Assembly (NCBI RefSeq): GCF_016859285.1
Contig: NC_053415.1
Coordinates: forward strand, 18,374,501-18,438,500
DNA: 64,000 bases
Origin: Xiphias gladius
Lineage: Eukaryota > Chordata > Actinopteri > Istiophoriformes > Xiphiidae
Direction: 5' to 3'
A program made the position numbers and the translations under genes. Shown one piece after another: positions 1 to 12,200 of this stretch (position 1 is the first letter of the stretch; each line of letters begins with the position of its first letter). A model generated the notes under the pieces. The model did not search any database. It was given only the letters and a program-made list of their open reading frames with translations, and had not been told where the DNA came from.

Positions 1-160
1 GTCCAGTATTTGGCCTGGGGCTGCATAGCTCATAAAAGATTACTCAGGTTATCTGAAATAGCTGACAATGTAAGCCTATCTCAGAGAAATACATTGCTGT
101 TATATGAAAACTGGTAACTACTCATCCCTGCAACAGCTAATCAGTCTACTGCTATGCTAA

Positions 161-412
161 CAGCTCTGTACTTAAGCCTGTACTCAAACACACGTCAACA
201 TACAAACATCCTGATGTTTAGTAGCTGCAATTCCATGTTCAACATGCTAACATTTGCACACACACAGTCCAGCTGAGGCTCATTAGTTTTGCAAGTATCT
301 GGTCATGAAGTAAAGTATTGGACAAATCAAAATTTTGACTCAGCGATCTTTACCGAAGTGGTAGATCAACTGGTAGCCATGCTGGTTGCGTGGCTAAAAA
401 AAACAAAACAAA
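161..412 (+). repeat. Dispersed fish repeat, copy 1 (gctaaca-rich family)
   Basis: The segment has the order of short motifs that marks a common fish repeat: a block rich in 'atgctaaca', then 'cagctgaggctcattagttttg', then 'aagtattggacaaat', ending in 'catgctggttgcgtggct' and an A-run. The same family, with a different part preserved, occurs at about 40600-41345. I recognise the family from teleost genomes but cannot assign it to a named class. The borders are approximate. Confidence 0.55.
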
Positions 413-606
413 AAAACAAAATATACAGCTCATAAGAACATAAAAACATGCATAGACGTAGATACATAAACAACAGTGATTTAACACTTTTCAATACACT
501 AAACTCTTTATGGTGTGCTACAAATAGAGCACTTGAATCTTAGTGGAGCACTGCTGACGCATTTTCTCACTGGAGGGTCCAGGGACCAGGTTAAGAGAAC
601 TTGTTT

Positions 607-610
<4 letters not shown>

Positions 611-639
<29 letters not shown>
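611..639. repeat. (GA)n microsatellite
   Basis: About 14 uninterrupted GA units upstream of the fhl2 promoter region. It explains the poly-serine/leucine open frames read through it. Confidence 0.95.
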
Positions 640-643
<4 letters not shown>

Positions 644-1213
644 GATGAGGAAAGAAAGAGTTGAGAAGACCATTTGGGGTGATGGAGGGTGGTGTAGCAG
701 TGTGAACAAGAGAGTGAAGTTGCAGAAAATAGCGCTACAATTTTCTTAGAAACCATGTGGGCATCTGTCATTACCAGGCCTGGATACCATACCCAACACG
801 TTGGACGTTTGGGATTGAACACGTATTCCCCTGAGAGGAGAAATATAGGGAGGCAGAGATAGATGAGACATATGAGTAGGGAAAAATCTCACAGTACAAC
901 AATCTTTGACATTTGACCCTTCACATCCTTTCCATAATGTATTAAACGTCATAGGAATATTGCGTGTGCATGTGTGTTTCTGTATGTATGTGTGCAGTAT
1001 TATGATAATGATAACCGCAGATAACTCTGATGAAAAGAAAACAACAGTGTAGAAGAATGACACGCTTTTCTCGAGGAAGCAGGGTAAGGAGGGATGATAT
1101 GGCATGTCTACTGTGGGGAGACAGAAAATATTGGAAATAAAAAGTAAAATTTAAGTGAGTGAGAAAATGAATAACTGAGTGATTATGTGAGTGAATGAAC
1201 AACAACTGAGTGA

Positions 1214-1223
1214 CCTTAAAAGG
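1214..1223. promoter_or_regulatory. CArG box (SRF site) upstream of fhl2
   Basis: CCTTAAAAGG is a perfect CC(A/T)6GG palindrome. It lies about 80 bases upstream of a TATA/MEF2-like element and 270 bases upstream of the splice donor of the putative first exon. Mammalian FHL2 is a known SRF/MRTF target, so the position is meaningful, but binding is inferred. A few CArG matches are expected by chance in 64 kb. Confidence 0.5.
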
Positions 1224-1295
1224 CTACATGGTCTCACTGGTGACTGAATGAGCAAGTGAAAGGGGGCCTTGGGGTTATCTCTGTGAAGCGCCGCT

Positions 1296-1305
1296 GTATT
1301 TATAG
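1296..1305 (+). promoter_or_regulatory. TATA-like / MEF2-like element of fhl2
   Basis: GTATTTATAG matches the MEF2 consensus YTA(A/T)4TAR at nine of ten positions and could also act as a TATA element. It would place the transcription start near 1325-1335, just before the putative non-coding exon. This is inferred from spacing only. Confidence 0.4.
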
Positions 1306-1329
1306 ATCATCTCAAAAAAGATTCCCTGC

Positions 1330-1485
1330 CCCCTTTGTACCCCCCCCCTCCATTGCCCCTCCCCCATTTTCAATTAGCCCCTGATGGGTGGAGTAATGCA
1401 ATCAGGAGTAACTACATCTCAGCCAGAGCCTCCTCTCTCAGTTTGCCACAGACTCTGCACAGGCACACACTCCTCAGACAGGAAG
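1330..1485 (+). other. fhl2: Putative non-coding exon 1 of fhl2
   Basis: A strong splice donor (GGAAG|GTAAGA, GT at 1486) ends a pyrimidine-rich stretch that follows the TATA-like element. The first coding exon of fhl2 has a good acceptor at 4177 and only 20 bases of leader, so an upstream 5'UTR exon is required. This is the best candidate in the window. The 5' border is a guess, and there may be other alternative first exons. Confidence 0.45.
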
Positions 1486-4177
1486 GTAAGACCCAACTCT
1501 GTTCAGCTGCTCCACTATCCATCCATTCACTCATCCATCTTTCCACCCATTCATCCTTTTCGCTGGTCTTCATTCACCATGTCTTCCATTCCCTGGGACA
1601 CAGCTGCTCATTGTGCCCTGGCATCCTCCTATCTGCCTCCCCACCCACCTGCTCATATTCTCCCTCTTTCCACCCGCACAGTATCCTCACTATTTACCCG
1701 CCTCTTCTCACTTTCTGTCCTCCTGTCTGTCTCAGAGACAGCCTGCCTTTTTCTTTTTAAATCATTTTATTATCTATTTTTGTCAAAAAAAAAATGCACA
1801 ACCACTGTTGACCCCTGTTAGCAGTTCATTTCCACCTTCCACCCTTCTTTCCGCTCTCCTCATCAACCTCACACTTCCCTTCAGCAAAACTGTGTTGATG
1901 AATGTGTAAGACTGTGAGACTTCTATTTTGGCAAACTGGTCTTTTTTTTTTTTTTTTTTTGGATGAACTACACAGAATTTGGTTGTGATGCAATTCAGTA
2001 TGAAATCTTGTGGTGACACTTTCCAGGTACACAAAAAAGTACCTGTTAATACAATAGCTACTAAGGGATTTAGTAGGTTTCAGGTTCCTGAAAATATATG
2101 TATATATATATATATATATGGTAGCCTGTAAATGCTGGTGATAGGGGTCAGGTTGAACTGCAAACTTTTATTTGTACTGCTTTTACTTTAAATGTAAACC
2201 GTAATTCATGCTTTAACAGGAACATTTTCAATTTAGAGCTTAATCCGATTTAAAATTTCATTCTGTTATCCACTTACAAGGCTATTATTAGTGGCTGTTG
2301 GTCAGACTTGCTTTTTTGATGAGGAATTCCTCCAGAACTGTTGCTTTGGTACATGATTGCTGTTTAGAGGTCTCACTGTCTGAGAAAGTACTTACGGTTT
2401 GCGTTTCTTGAGATAGTTGAGTAACATTTTAAAGATAATCTTGTACATCTTTAAAGTATCTGAAATTAAGGCTTTAAGAAGCGAATAAGACATTTAAATT
2501 TGTGAGATGGTAGAATTTTTTTTCAGCTGGACTAAAAACTAAAGTTACTTGTAAAAACTAGATTTAAACCCAATTTTTAAAAGCAATGCATGCACAAAGC
2601 GTTGATTGTCCAGGTAAAACAGTATGACATAAGCGGTTCTCCACCTTTAAGGACTGGAACTTTCTGGGGGTAGATCAGGCCGCACAGTGGTCCAATACTT
2701 ACCATGTAACTGTAGCTGTAGTTCAGTTTTGAGAGACTCCCAGATGGGAAGCATCAAAGAGACCTGCATGGTATGTCTGAATGGCTAGAGGTTTTATTTG
2801 GGCCAATTCAGATTATCCTTTTTTTATTTTTAGGAGTCAGATAAATCCTTACATAAGCTAGGTGAGTCATGGTGGGAGCAACAGACAATGAGGGAATGTG
2901 GGAGGGGTTGAGAATGCCCAGGGCAGAGAGGACAGGCAGATGAAACGTCTCCACTTCAACCAGATAAAAGATACTAACCTTTTGAATGTCAGGAACATCA
3001 CAGATCACTCACAGATCTCATGTCGAACCACTGAGGTGGGAATACACAGGGACCACAAATAGATCAAAGGGAAAAATTTCTGACAGTCTAAACAGAATAA
3101 AACAGCAACATGAAGGGAATAACCGAGGAGAGCAGCTCAATTAAAACCAGAAATCCAAGAAATTAAGAAAAGCAGAAATGAATGAAACATTGGACGGGAG
3201 GAATGTACAAGTGGGAATAAAAACTTGAGTTTTCCAGCTTTTTTTCCCAGCCTCCTTATTCGGTCAAAGCTTTGCTGAGGAATCAATGGACATGAAAGCT
3301 GTGCGCACAGGGGCCCCAGACCACTGCACCTTTTCTCTCTTTTTTGTAATTTTTTTCCTCACCTATATCACTCACAAAGACGCACACAATCAAACATATA
3401 GCCTACACTATCCTTGTTCAATAGTGAGTAAGAATTTTTAGGCATAGGTGGGACAACCAGAGGGCTTAACAGCCAGACCACAAACAGCTGCAGATTGAGA
3501 GTAGTCATTATTACAAGTGCCATTCAAACCTACTTATAACATGGACACACACACACTCACTCACTCACTCACGTACTCACTTGCACGATGACAAGGGATA
3601 CTGTGATCTGGTGCTGACAACTGGAGGTGAGGTGATGGATGGGTCAGTGTACAGTGGCATGGTGGGCGTTGGTATGCATTGGGTCAAAAGTTGACTGTCT
3701 CTAAGCAGGACTGATGGGAGTTATTTATATCCCCCTCATCTGTCACCTTCTACTTCTGACACCAAGAACAAAATGAAGGACTGCTGAGAGATGGGACAGG
3801 GAGATGAAAGGGGAAAATGCATTGTGGAAAAAGCCTGTAATGTGAAATATCTTGATACTGAATACTGACACTTTGTCCCAGAAAACATTTATTGCTAGGA
3901 ATTTACAGTCTCCAAGAAATTGATGTCTGCTGAGTGTTGGTGTCACTGCAAAGATTTATTCGGACAGAGTGGCAAAAAACAAAGATGTTCACGAGACTTA
4001 ATATTATTTAGGAAATAGGTTGTGGAAAATATCTTGTAATCATCCAGATAAAGCTGTTTCCTATTTGAAAAAGTCTTCCTCAGCTTCCATGCTGTTTGCA
4101 TAAAGTCCTATATTGTGAGAGAATATTTTCTCCTCACTCTGTATTTCTGTCACTTTGTTCTTCCCTCTCTCTCTCAG
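1486..4177 (+). other. fhl2 intron 1, no gene seen
   Basis: Runs from the putative donor at 1486 to the acceptor CTCTCTCTCAG ending at 4177. It contains a poly-T run (about 1942-1961), a short (TA)n tract (about 2098-2119) and a short CACT-type tandem repeat (about 3546-3573). No other exon or RNA gene is visible. Confidence 0.5.
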
Positions 4178-4197
4178 CTGAGTGATCCGGGGTCAAA

Positions 4198-6126
4198 ATG
4201 ACTGAGCGCTACGACTGCCATTACTGCAAGGAGTCCCTGTTTGGGAAGAAGTATGTCCTAAGAGAGGAGAATCCCTACTGTGTGAAATGTTATGAGAGCC
4301 TGTACTCCAACACCTGTGAGGACTGCAAGAAGCCCATTGGCTGCAACACCAGGGTAGGAGATTTCACTAAATACATTGTAAATATGAACACCAATTCGCT
4401 TTCTCTGTGAGTTTCTGTCTTGGAAACTAATTGGCATCAGTGCCAGTCTTGATCTAACTGTCCATTTGATGTTCTCGTAGGATCTGTCCTACAAGGACCG
4501 TCACTGGCATGAGGACTGTTTCAAGTGCTTCCAGTGCAAGCGCTCACTGGTGGACAAGCCCTTCTCCACCAAGGACGAACAGCTCCTCTGCACCGAGTGC
4601 TACTCCAATGAGTATTCCTCCAAGTGCCATGACTGCAAGAAGACCATCATGCCAGGTAGGAAGAAAGCCACAAAGAGAGCAACCAGTTTAAGTGTAGCCA
4701 ATACCAGCACAACAGATAGCAAAATGCAATTTCTGATTTGTAAAAAAATCTGTTTGTCATTCAATTTTAAATTTTCCTTTTCAGTTCTGAAAACCTTAAC
4801 TATGAGTAAAAAACAGCCTTTGCTTCATCCATCAGCATACATGCATACTCTGTGTTCACAAATTGCCACAAGGTGGTTACATTAAAAGTTAGTAAGTAAA
4901 TGAAGGCTGTAGCTATCATCCTGTTCTTGTTTTTCCAAAACTTGATCTTTATTCCACATTTTACCATAAAAAATTATTTCACATTGTGAAATAGTGTGGG
5001 CAGTACATGACAGATTATGATACCATACATAATTATGCATGGAACTATAGATATAAAATATAAAATGCTACTAGAACATCAGAGGAGCATCACGTTATGA
5101 TGAACCCAAAGGACTAAATAGATACACAAAAAAAATAAAGGAGCAATACTACTATTCTGAAACTTCCTACCATTTCTTCAGATGTAATTAAAGCTCAAGT
5201 TATACCACAAATTATACAGGGTGTTCTAAATGTAAAATTTCCTTAATGACAACACCAACACTTAATTATATTTTTACTCTTCCTAGACTCCAAAAAGGCA
5301 TGTTCGGTTTCTCTAATTCTGTCTTTTATCTGTTCTCTTTGCATCCTTTAAACTCTATCCACCCCCTAACCTTGTTTCCCTGAAGGCTCCAGGAAAATGG
5401 AGCACAAGGGGAACAGCTGGCATGAGACCTGCTTTACCTGCCAGAGATGCCAGCAGCCCATTGGCACCAAGAGCTTCATCCCTAAGGATAACCATAACTT
5501 CTGTGTGCCATGCTATGAGAAGCAGTTCGCCATGCAGTGTGTGCACTGCAAGAAGGTAGAACCTCCAAATTGTACATGTCATAAAGTCAAGTGTAACTGA
5601 TTTACAAATTGGTACTCAATTATTCTCCATCTTCACTCAAAGAACCATGTTTACACCTGTATGTGCAACAACAAAGTGTGACAATTCCCCCTTATTAGCC
5701 CATCACCACTGGCGGGGTGACCTACCGTGACCAGCCCTGGCACAAGGACTGCTTCCTGTGCACTAGCTGCAAGCAGCAGCTGTCTGGCCAGAGGTTTACC
5801 TCTAGAGACGACTTTGCCTATTGTCTCAACTGCTTCTGCAACCTGTATGCCAAGAAGTGTGCCTCCTGCACCACCCCCATTAGCGGTACTCACTAATTAT
5901 TGGTCTTCCTGAATATAAAAATGATCTCTCATGTTCCTCTGATGTCTTGACTTTGACTTGAATTTCTCTTTTAGGTCTTGGAGGCAGCAAGTACATTTCC
6001 TTTGAGGAGCGCCAGTGGCACAATGACTGCTTCAACTGTAAGAAGTGCTCTGTGTCCCTGGTTGGGCGTGGATTCCTCACTGAACGCGATGATATCCTTT
6101 GCCCAGAGTGTGGCAAGGACATCTAA
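4198..6126 (+). CDS. fhl2: Four-and-a-half LIM domains protein 2
   Basis: Coding exons are 4198-4353, 4481-4655, 5386-5555, 5699-5885 and 5975-6126. All have GT-AG introns, the phases agree, and together they give 840 nt or 279 aa, the length of human FHL2. The product starts MTERYDCHYCKESLFGKKY and ends DDILCPECGKDI. It has an N-terminal half LIM (about 7-31) and four LIM domains (about 40-92, 101-153, 162-212, 221-275) with regular Cys/His/Asp zinc ligands. FHL proteins are zinc-binding adaptors without enzymatic activity. FHL2 works at sarcomeres, focal adhesions and in the nucleus as a transcriptional cofactor (androgen receptor, beta-catenin, SRF). Similarity to FHL2 (for example IMPGSRKMEHKG and QQPIGTKSFIPKDN) is much closer than I recall for FHL1 or FHL3. 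The a or b ohnolog cannot be decided. The start is the first ATG after the acceptor at 4177. No broken exon was seen. Confidence 0.96.
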
Positions 6127-7157
6127 TTCAGTCTGAGGGATGACGGATGCATCTGATTGGATGCCAATATCATGATCAAGGAATGCGAAATACACAATAA
6201 ATACTATCTGAGCACAGAGCATAGCATCCATAGTATCTTTACAACCTAGCACTACCAGGAATGTACATTGCTTTATGAAATGAAATACAAACTAAAAATT
6301 GTGTTATTTGAATTTAGAAAGTTTATTTAAATTAAATGTTACCTCTTTGAGAAAGAGTCATTACTAACAAAATAACTTGGCATGAATATAAAGACATTTG
6401 CTTATGAAACAGCAACGTTTGCAGATAGACACTGTATGAAGCATTTGAAATAAATCACCAAATTAAAGCAGACTTTGATGTGTAATAATAACTGCTTTGT
6501 GCATGGACTAGCTTTATGCTGTAATTAGGTTGAGGTTTTGTGAATGAGTTCCGCTATAACAAGTTTAATATTAATATTGCATCTCTACTCCTATAAATGC
6601 TAACTGTATCTGTGCATGAAATTATATCAATTTCTGAATTGTTACAACAAAAAATAAAATCATGAAGGGGTCAAAATGTTTCTATTGGCAACTTTTGAGC
6701 AGAAATTGCACACAAATTTAAAATGTAAATCTTATTAAAATTTAAATTTTTTAAAAGGAATTTAGATTTCCTTTTTTTGGTTACAACAATCTCCACTCAA
6801 TGTTCAGTTTAAGACATTATATAATGTCTATGTAACAATACTGGCATATCAAATATGGGTTACAAAGCTGCTGACTTTTCTACTCTAATTAAAGATGATT
6901 CATTGCATTGGACGATTTATTAAAAAAAAAAAAAAAAACAACTGCTGGTACAAATACCGTACGACACTTGATTTGACAGTGGATTGAAAATGCTTTGTGA
7001 AACTCGTTACTGTGTTTTTGATGAACTCAGCTTCAAAGACAGCAGCTGCTAAGTCAATTTATGCACAATTTCAAATAAATCTACTTCAAAAAGACTGTAT
7101 TCTCTTTTTAGTCCATATTCTCTTCTTTTCCTGAATCATTGAAAGGTGAAATCTACA
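6127..7157 (+). other. fhl2 3'UTR and downstream flank
   Basis: AATAAA occurs at 6196-6201, 70 bases after the stop. Further AATAAA copies occur around 6450 and 6650, then an A-run near 6920 and another signal near 7073. Alternative polyadenylation is possible. Which signal is used cannot be told. No second gene is seen. Confidence 0.5.
6196..6201 (+). terminator. Proximal polyadenylation signal of fhl2
   Basis: Canonical AATAAA, 70 bases past the fhl2 stop codon. It is the nearest of several such signals. Confidence 0.4.
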
Positions 7158-8385
7158 TACAGTGCATTCAGAAAGTATTCAGATCCCTTCACTTTTCACA
7201 TTTTATGTTGCAGCCTTATGCCAAAATTGTTTGAATTCATTTTTTCCCTCAGCAATTTAAACGCAACACCCAATAATGACAAAGAGAAAACAGAATTTTA
7301 GAAATGTTTGCAAATATATTAAAAAGTAAAAACTGAAATATCAAACTGACATAAGTATTCAGACCCTTTGCTATGACACCTGAAATTTAGCTCAGGGGCC
7401 TCCCATTTCTCTTGATCCTCTTTGAGATGTTTCTGCACATTGACTGGAGTCCACCTGTGGTAAATTCAATTTATTGGACATGATTTGGAAAGACACACAC
7501 CTGTCTATATAAGGTTTCACAACTGACAATGCATATCAGAGCAAAAACAAAGCCATGAGGTTGAAGGAACTGCCTACAGAGCTCAGAGACAGGACTGTGT
7601 CGAGCCACAGATCTGGGGAAGGCTACAAAAAAAAATTCTGCTGCATTGAAGGTTCCCAAGAGCACAGTGGCCTCCATCATTCTACAATGGAAGAAGTTTG
7701 GAATAATCATGTCTGGAGGTAACCAGGCACCGCTCATTCCCTGCCAATTACCAACCCAACGGTGAAGCATGGTGGTGGCAGCTTCATGATTTGGGGGTGT
7801 TTTTCAGCGACAGGGATAGTTGTCAGGGTTGAAGGAAAGCTGAATGGAACAAAGTACAGAGAATTCCTTAATGAAAACCTGGTCCAGAGTGCTCAGGACC
7901 TCAGATTGGGCTGAATGTTCACCTTTCAACAGGACAAAGGCCCATTATCACACAGCTAAGAAAATGCAGGAGTGGCTCAGGGACGACTCTGTGAATGTCC
8001 ATGAGTGGACCAGCCAGAGCCCTAACTTGAACCCAACTGAAGATCTCTGGAGAGACCTGAAAATGGCTGTCCAATAACGTTCCCATCCAAACTGACAGTT
8101 TGAGGGGATCTGTAGAGAAGAATGGAAGAAAATGCCCAAGTCCAGTTGTGCAAAACTTTTCCGTCACACCCAAGAAGACTCAAAGCTGTAATCGTTGCTA
8201 AAGGTGCTTCAACTAAGTACTAATTAAAGGGTCTGAATATTTATGCCAATGATATTTCAGTTTTTCCTTTTTAATAAATTTGCAAAAATCTCTAAAATTC
8301 TATTGTCACTTTGTCTTTATGGGATATTGAGTGAAGACTGATGAGGGGAAAAATGTATTTAAACGATTTTAGCATAAATGTCAAA
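7158..8385 (+). mobile_element. Decayed Tc1/mariner-like transposon
   Basis: The left end is TA followed by CAGTGCATTCAGAAAGTATT, a terminal inverted repeat typical of fish Tc1-like elements. The inner part of the repeat, about 7220-7320, reads back in reverse complement at about 8268-8380 (shared core: TTTGCAAA, CTAAAATTCT, TTTAAACG). The outer right end is lost or too diverged to see. Between them is a broken transposase. The length of about 1.2 kb is shorter than an intact copy of about 1.6 kb, in keeping with an internal deletion near 7710. It sits between the convergent 3' ends of fhl2 and ashwin. Confidence 0.88.
7555..8077 (+). pseudogene. Tc1-like transposase remnant
   Basis: The reading starts MRLKELPTELRDRTVSSHRS, the N-terminal DNA-binding (helix-turn-helix) end of Tc1 transposases. 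It then shifts frame at an A-run near 7627-7636. After an apparent deletion it resumes with PTVKHGGGSFMIWGCFSATG, then FTFQQDKGP (region of the second catalytic Asp) and NPTEDLWRDLK (third acidic residue, Glu). In-frame stops occur near 7911 and 7960. The segment that should carry the first catalytic Asp is not recognisable. It cannot encode an active enzyme. Confidence 0.85.
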
Positions 8386-9264
8386 ATGGCTACTTAGCAG
8401 TGGATTAGGATCCAGCTGTGCAAAAAAAAAATCTTTTTTTTTTCTCCTTGTAATGTATACTACACTACACTAATATTTAAAAACCCTGAAAAACTTGTGA
8501 AACTGCACTGAGGTTTGAATAAAGCTCAGTGGAATGAAGTTAATTGAGGATAAAAATGATACACAACATCTGTTCAAAATTTCAAGCGCACACATCTCCT
8601 AAAATGCTATGTTCAGCATAAACTGTGGTGAGTATTTTTTTCACATATGTATGCATCAACCAGAGAAAAGCAGAGCAGAAATTTGTTCAACACTGCCACA
8701 TGTGTTCACAATGCCTCTTGGATATGTCCAGCAATTTGACAGTCTGGGTCTCAGACTGCAAGATCCTTTAGCATCTGTTTCAATGTTAGTTTTTTTTTTG
8801 TTTGTTTGTTTTTTTTAAAACCAAAACCAAACCAAGAAACTCACACTTACACCATTGCAAACCAGTACTCGAGGCCCTATTACCAAAACCAACTCATCCA
8901 CAGAAACATAATATGAACAAGTCATAATTTCCTAAATGGCATCCTGGAGTTGCAGATGATTAAAGTTAAGGGCACTTGAGGTTGTGGAAAGCTATAAGGA
9001 AGCCTGTGACTTCAAAAGCAGGACGATCTTCTGAGCACCACTCAATCCTGTCAGCTCTCGGAACTGAAGAAGAGCAGGGAGGGGGCAGTGACACACAGGT
9101 AAAAGGGGTTTCCACCTCTTTCTGTGAGGCAATTAGTGGGAAAAATTGTGATGGAAGAACGAAGGTAATGGGCAACAATAGCTGGGTGTTCAGTGATGGG
9201 AGGGGAGCAATCCGTCTGCCAGAGCCTGAGCTCTCATCAGGTCTGTGTGAGTAGTGGTCAGAGG
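8386..9264. other. Spacer between Tc1 remnant and ashwin, probably its 3'UTR
   Basis: No gene is supported. The right part is presumably the ashwin 3'UTR (minus strand), but no clear minus-strand AATAAA was found close to the stop. Poly-A and poly-T runs occur near 8421-8441 and 8790-8816. Confidence 0.4.
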
Positions 9265-12200
9265 TCAGGGCCATGTCACATGCTGGATCTTTTTCTTCAC
9301 CTCTGGAGACTTGAGTGCACCCTGAAGTGATGGAAAATGAAACATCAACAGGTTTTATGAACAGTGGTTAGACAAATAATCAATGAAGCACATACTGCAA
9401 TATTTTACTGATGCATTGTAAACCATTACCATGTTTGACCAATCCCTGCTTTTCATGAAAAATATATTTTGCTATTTAAGGGGTATGTTTTTCATCTTCA
9501 TGTACACAGCGATTGTATGTGTCTTTTCAATATATCACATATCAGAGAATTGCCTGTATTGTCAAAATATTTTATCATCAATTGCTTTATATGATTTCCG
9601 CCTCTAATTCCGATACAATTAATATATGTAACACAAAACAATATCGACAACAATGCACATTTTCCTTGAACAGTGCAGTAAATTTCCGTGTAGTACATAC
9701 AAGTTCCTACCGAGCTGTTTGCTTCTCGTTTGAGGTTTGCGGTGTCAGTGCTGCAATGAATGGATGATGACGAGGTGTTGCTCGATAGCTTGCGGATGGG
9801 GTTGGACAGGTTTGCAGCTGGAGGAGGTTTTAACCTGTCAGTGATCCCTGTTGACACTGTGGTTCCCTCTGCTTTCTTCACTTTTAGTGGGCCAGAATGA
9901 GAGGAACTGCCATCAAACACGATCAGAGGCCTTTTTCTATTGTGGTCGTTACTGGAACTGGAAATTACCAAACAATAATGACAACAATAATGAATAGTTT
10001 ACATTCAAATGGATTAAACTGATGTAAATAGTAAGGGCTATTTTCATGCAAGTGCGTTGCAAGAAGCATAGCTCTGTGCGGGCATTTTTTCAGAGGTACA
10101 CTGAGATATTCCCTTGCCTGTTCCGCTTTCGTATTTTGGTGACTTGCCATATGTTGCAGTGGGGAGAGGGGCCAGTTTCCAAACCAGTAATGCACTGCGG
10201 CCTTAGTGGCAAGAATGACCGTGTTTCATGCTCTCTGCCGGCCACCTGCTTGGAACAGGTCAAAACAGCATACCTGTGTTCTGTATTTATTTTTATCGCT
10301 TGAGCTGATGAGGGCACACGCACATAAACCCCTCCAAAATCCCACAAACATCTTTATTCATGTTTTGCTTGTCTCTTTCATTCTACATTCTTCAACAAGC
10401 AGACGTGATCACACAGAGAAAAATAGTTTTTCTTAAGATTAAAACATTAATACCAGTCAGACAGAATAAAAAGTCATGGGTGATTCTTGTGAGCAACTGT
10501 CACAACAGCTACGGAAAAAGGGACAGGAGATTCTTCATAACTCACCACGCTAACCATCTTTGTAACTTTCTCTCTTCTTTTAAAAAGGTGCTATAAATAA
10601 GTTTGCTCATCCGACGAATGTGGCTTCTTCCCGGGAGAGGGTGGTTATGAATACTCGCCAAGAACTTCAGCCATCGTTGTGTTTACAAGACAAGAGGTTA
10701 TAATGCTTAGTTTCTTCAGGGCAGCCTGGACGCCACAGTGACTCGCTATCGGAAAGTGACAGGATGGCCCGGCCGGGCCGGGGCTAGCTGGTTATTGTGC
10801 TAAGTCCAGTAGAAGAAAAGAAGTGATAGAAATAGAAACAAAACATGAGTCAACATTTGCATTGCTTTCCACCACTGGAGAAAGCTCTTGGTGAGTAAAT
10901 GAATTAGGTTTGATGCTCAACTCGCAATGTTTCCTCTAGACTGGTAAGTAAACAGCTGTTAATGCTAATTTTGTTTGTGTAGCAACAGCAAAACTTACAT
11001 ATAGCACCTTTGAAAGACTGAAAAGTATCAGAACCAGGACATGCAGGTTCTGCAACAGCATGTACCCAGAGGCTCTTTGTGCCCTTAATTCTTATATAAA
11101 TAATGTGCTGCTTTCATTCCTGACTATAAGACACTGTAGGGGTATGTATACGATGGTTAACGTCATAGCTGGTCTGTGGCACTGATAGCTTCCTTACGGG
11201 AACCCATTGTTTCAATTATTTTCTTATTTATTATTTTATATTGCTTTTTTTTTTTTTTTTTTTTTTTTAAAATCACTATTTTTATGCCCCGATGTGGTTA
11301 CTGTATGTGATGTGAGGTTTTTGTTTGTTTTTGTTTTGTGTGAGCAACCCAATCCCAACTAGGTTAAAACAGCAAGAAAGTCTTCTTGAAGCTTGATCTG
11401 GTAGCCTATGCTTAGTACCCATTACACTCAAGACTCTACAGCCATCTGAACACTAACAACAGGGACCTTGTTTATAAAACTATGCATAAGATTCCTACCA
11501 AAAGTTTACGAATGCACAAAGGTCCGAAATGGCGGGAGCCAAAAACTAACCAGATTTATAAAACGGTGCATGTGTTCTTCTGCACACAATTTTCCCTTTA
11601 TACTGTAAATCACATTCAACTTGCGTAAAAGTGCGTATGTGGATGAGCCTCATATTCCACCCACTACACTCCCACAATTAACCATAAATGGTCAATTCAA
11701 ATCCCTGATGAATATTGAGATACACTGTTCCCTGGGGAAGATGGCAGCCGTGTTACAAATAAAAGAAAGTTTTGAGAGCCTGATGGCTGCAGCATCTGTT
11801 AATACAGTCAGTTCATCAAATTGGACAATTCCTTAAATTAAAAAAAGCACTCAGACGTGGAGGCAGATGTCAAGAAATGAATCGCTGCAGACCATATAGA
11901 GTGTGAACCTTGTTGGCAAGAACACAACGGATCTCACCACTTGATGTTTGTAAAACAACTAGCAATAACTACATGTCTGATGAGACCACACACTCAACAT
12001 CTGGCAAAAAATAAACACTGTATTTAAATCCAAAATCTAGCATACAAGTGTTTCTCTCACTTTCATAGTCAACATATGAGTGCGGGTGATGGCAAGGTGT
12101 ATGGCGAGGTGGGTGGAGAAGCCACACAGAATGTGGCAACCACTGCAGCATCTCCAGTGCTTTCCATGCAAATTTTGTCCCTGGTAGCATGGCCATGAGC

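Larger units (their letters stand above)
1..1213. other. 5' flank of fhl2, no gene seen
   Basis: No coding gene is supported here. Open frames on both strands are low-complexity and lack domain similarity. The stretch contains a dispersed fish repeat (about 161-412), a GA microsatellite (611-639) and otherwise unremarkable AT-rich sequence that runs up to the fhl2 promoter. Confidence 0.6.

Noticed and set aside
9498..9710. Extension of the ashwin exon 3 frame past its donor
   Set aside because: A good donor (GTAGGAAC at 9710) and the conserved last exon ending [10 protein letters not shown] show that this part is intron.
12166..12173. Octamer ATGCAAAT in ashwin intron 2
   Set aside because: Lies in suspected repeat sequence. 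Several octamers are expected by chance in 64 kb.
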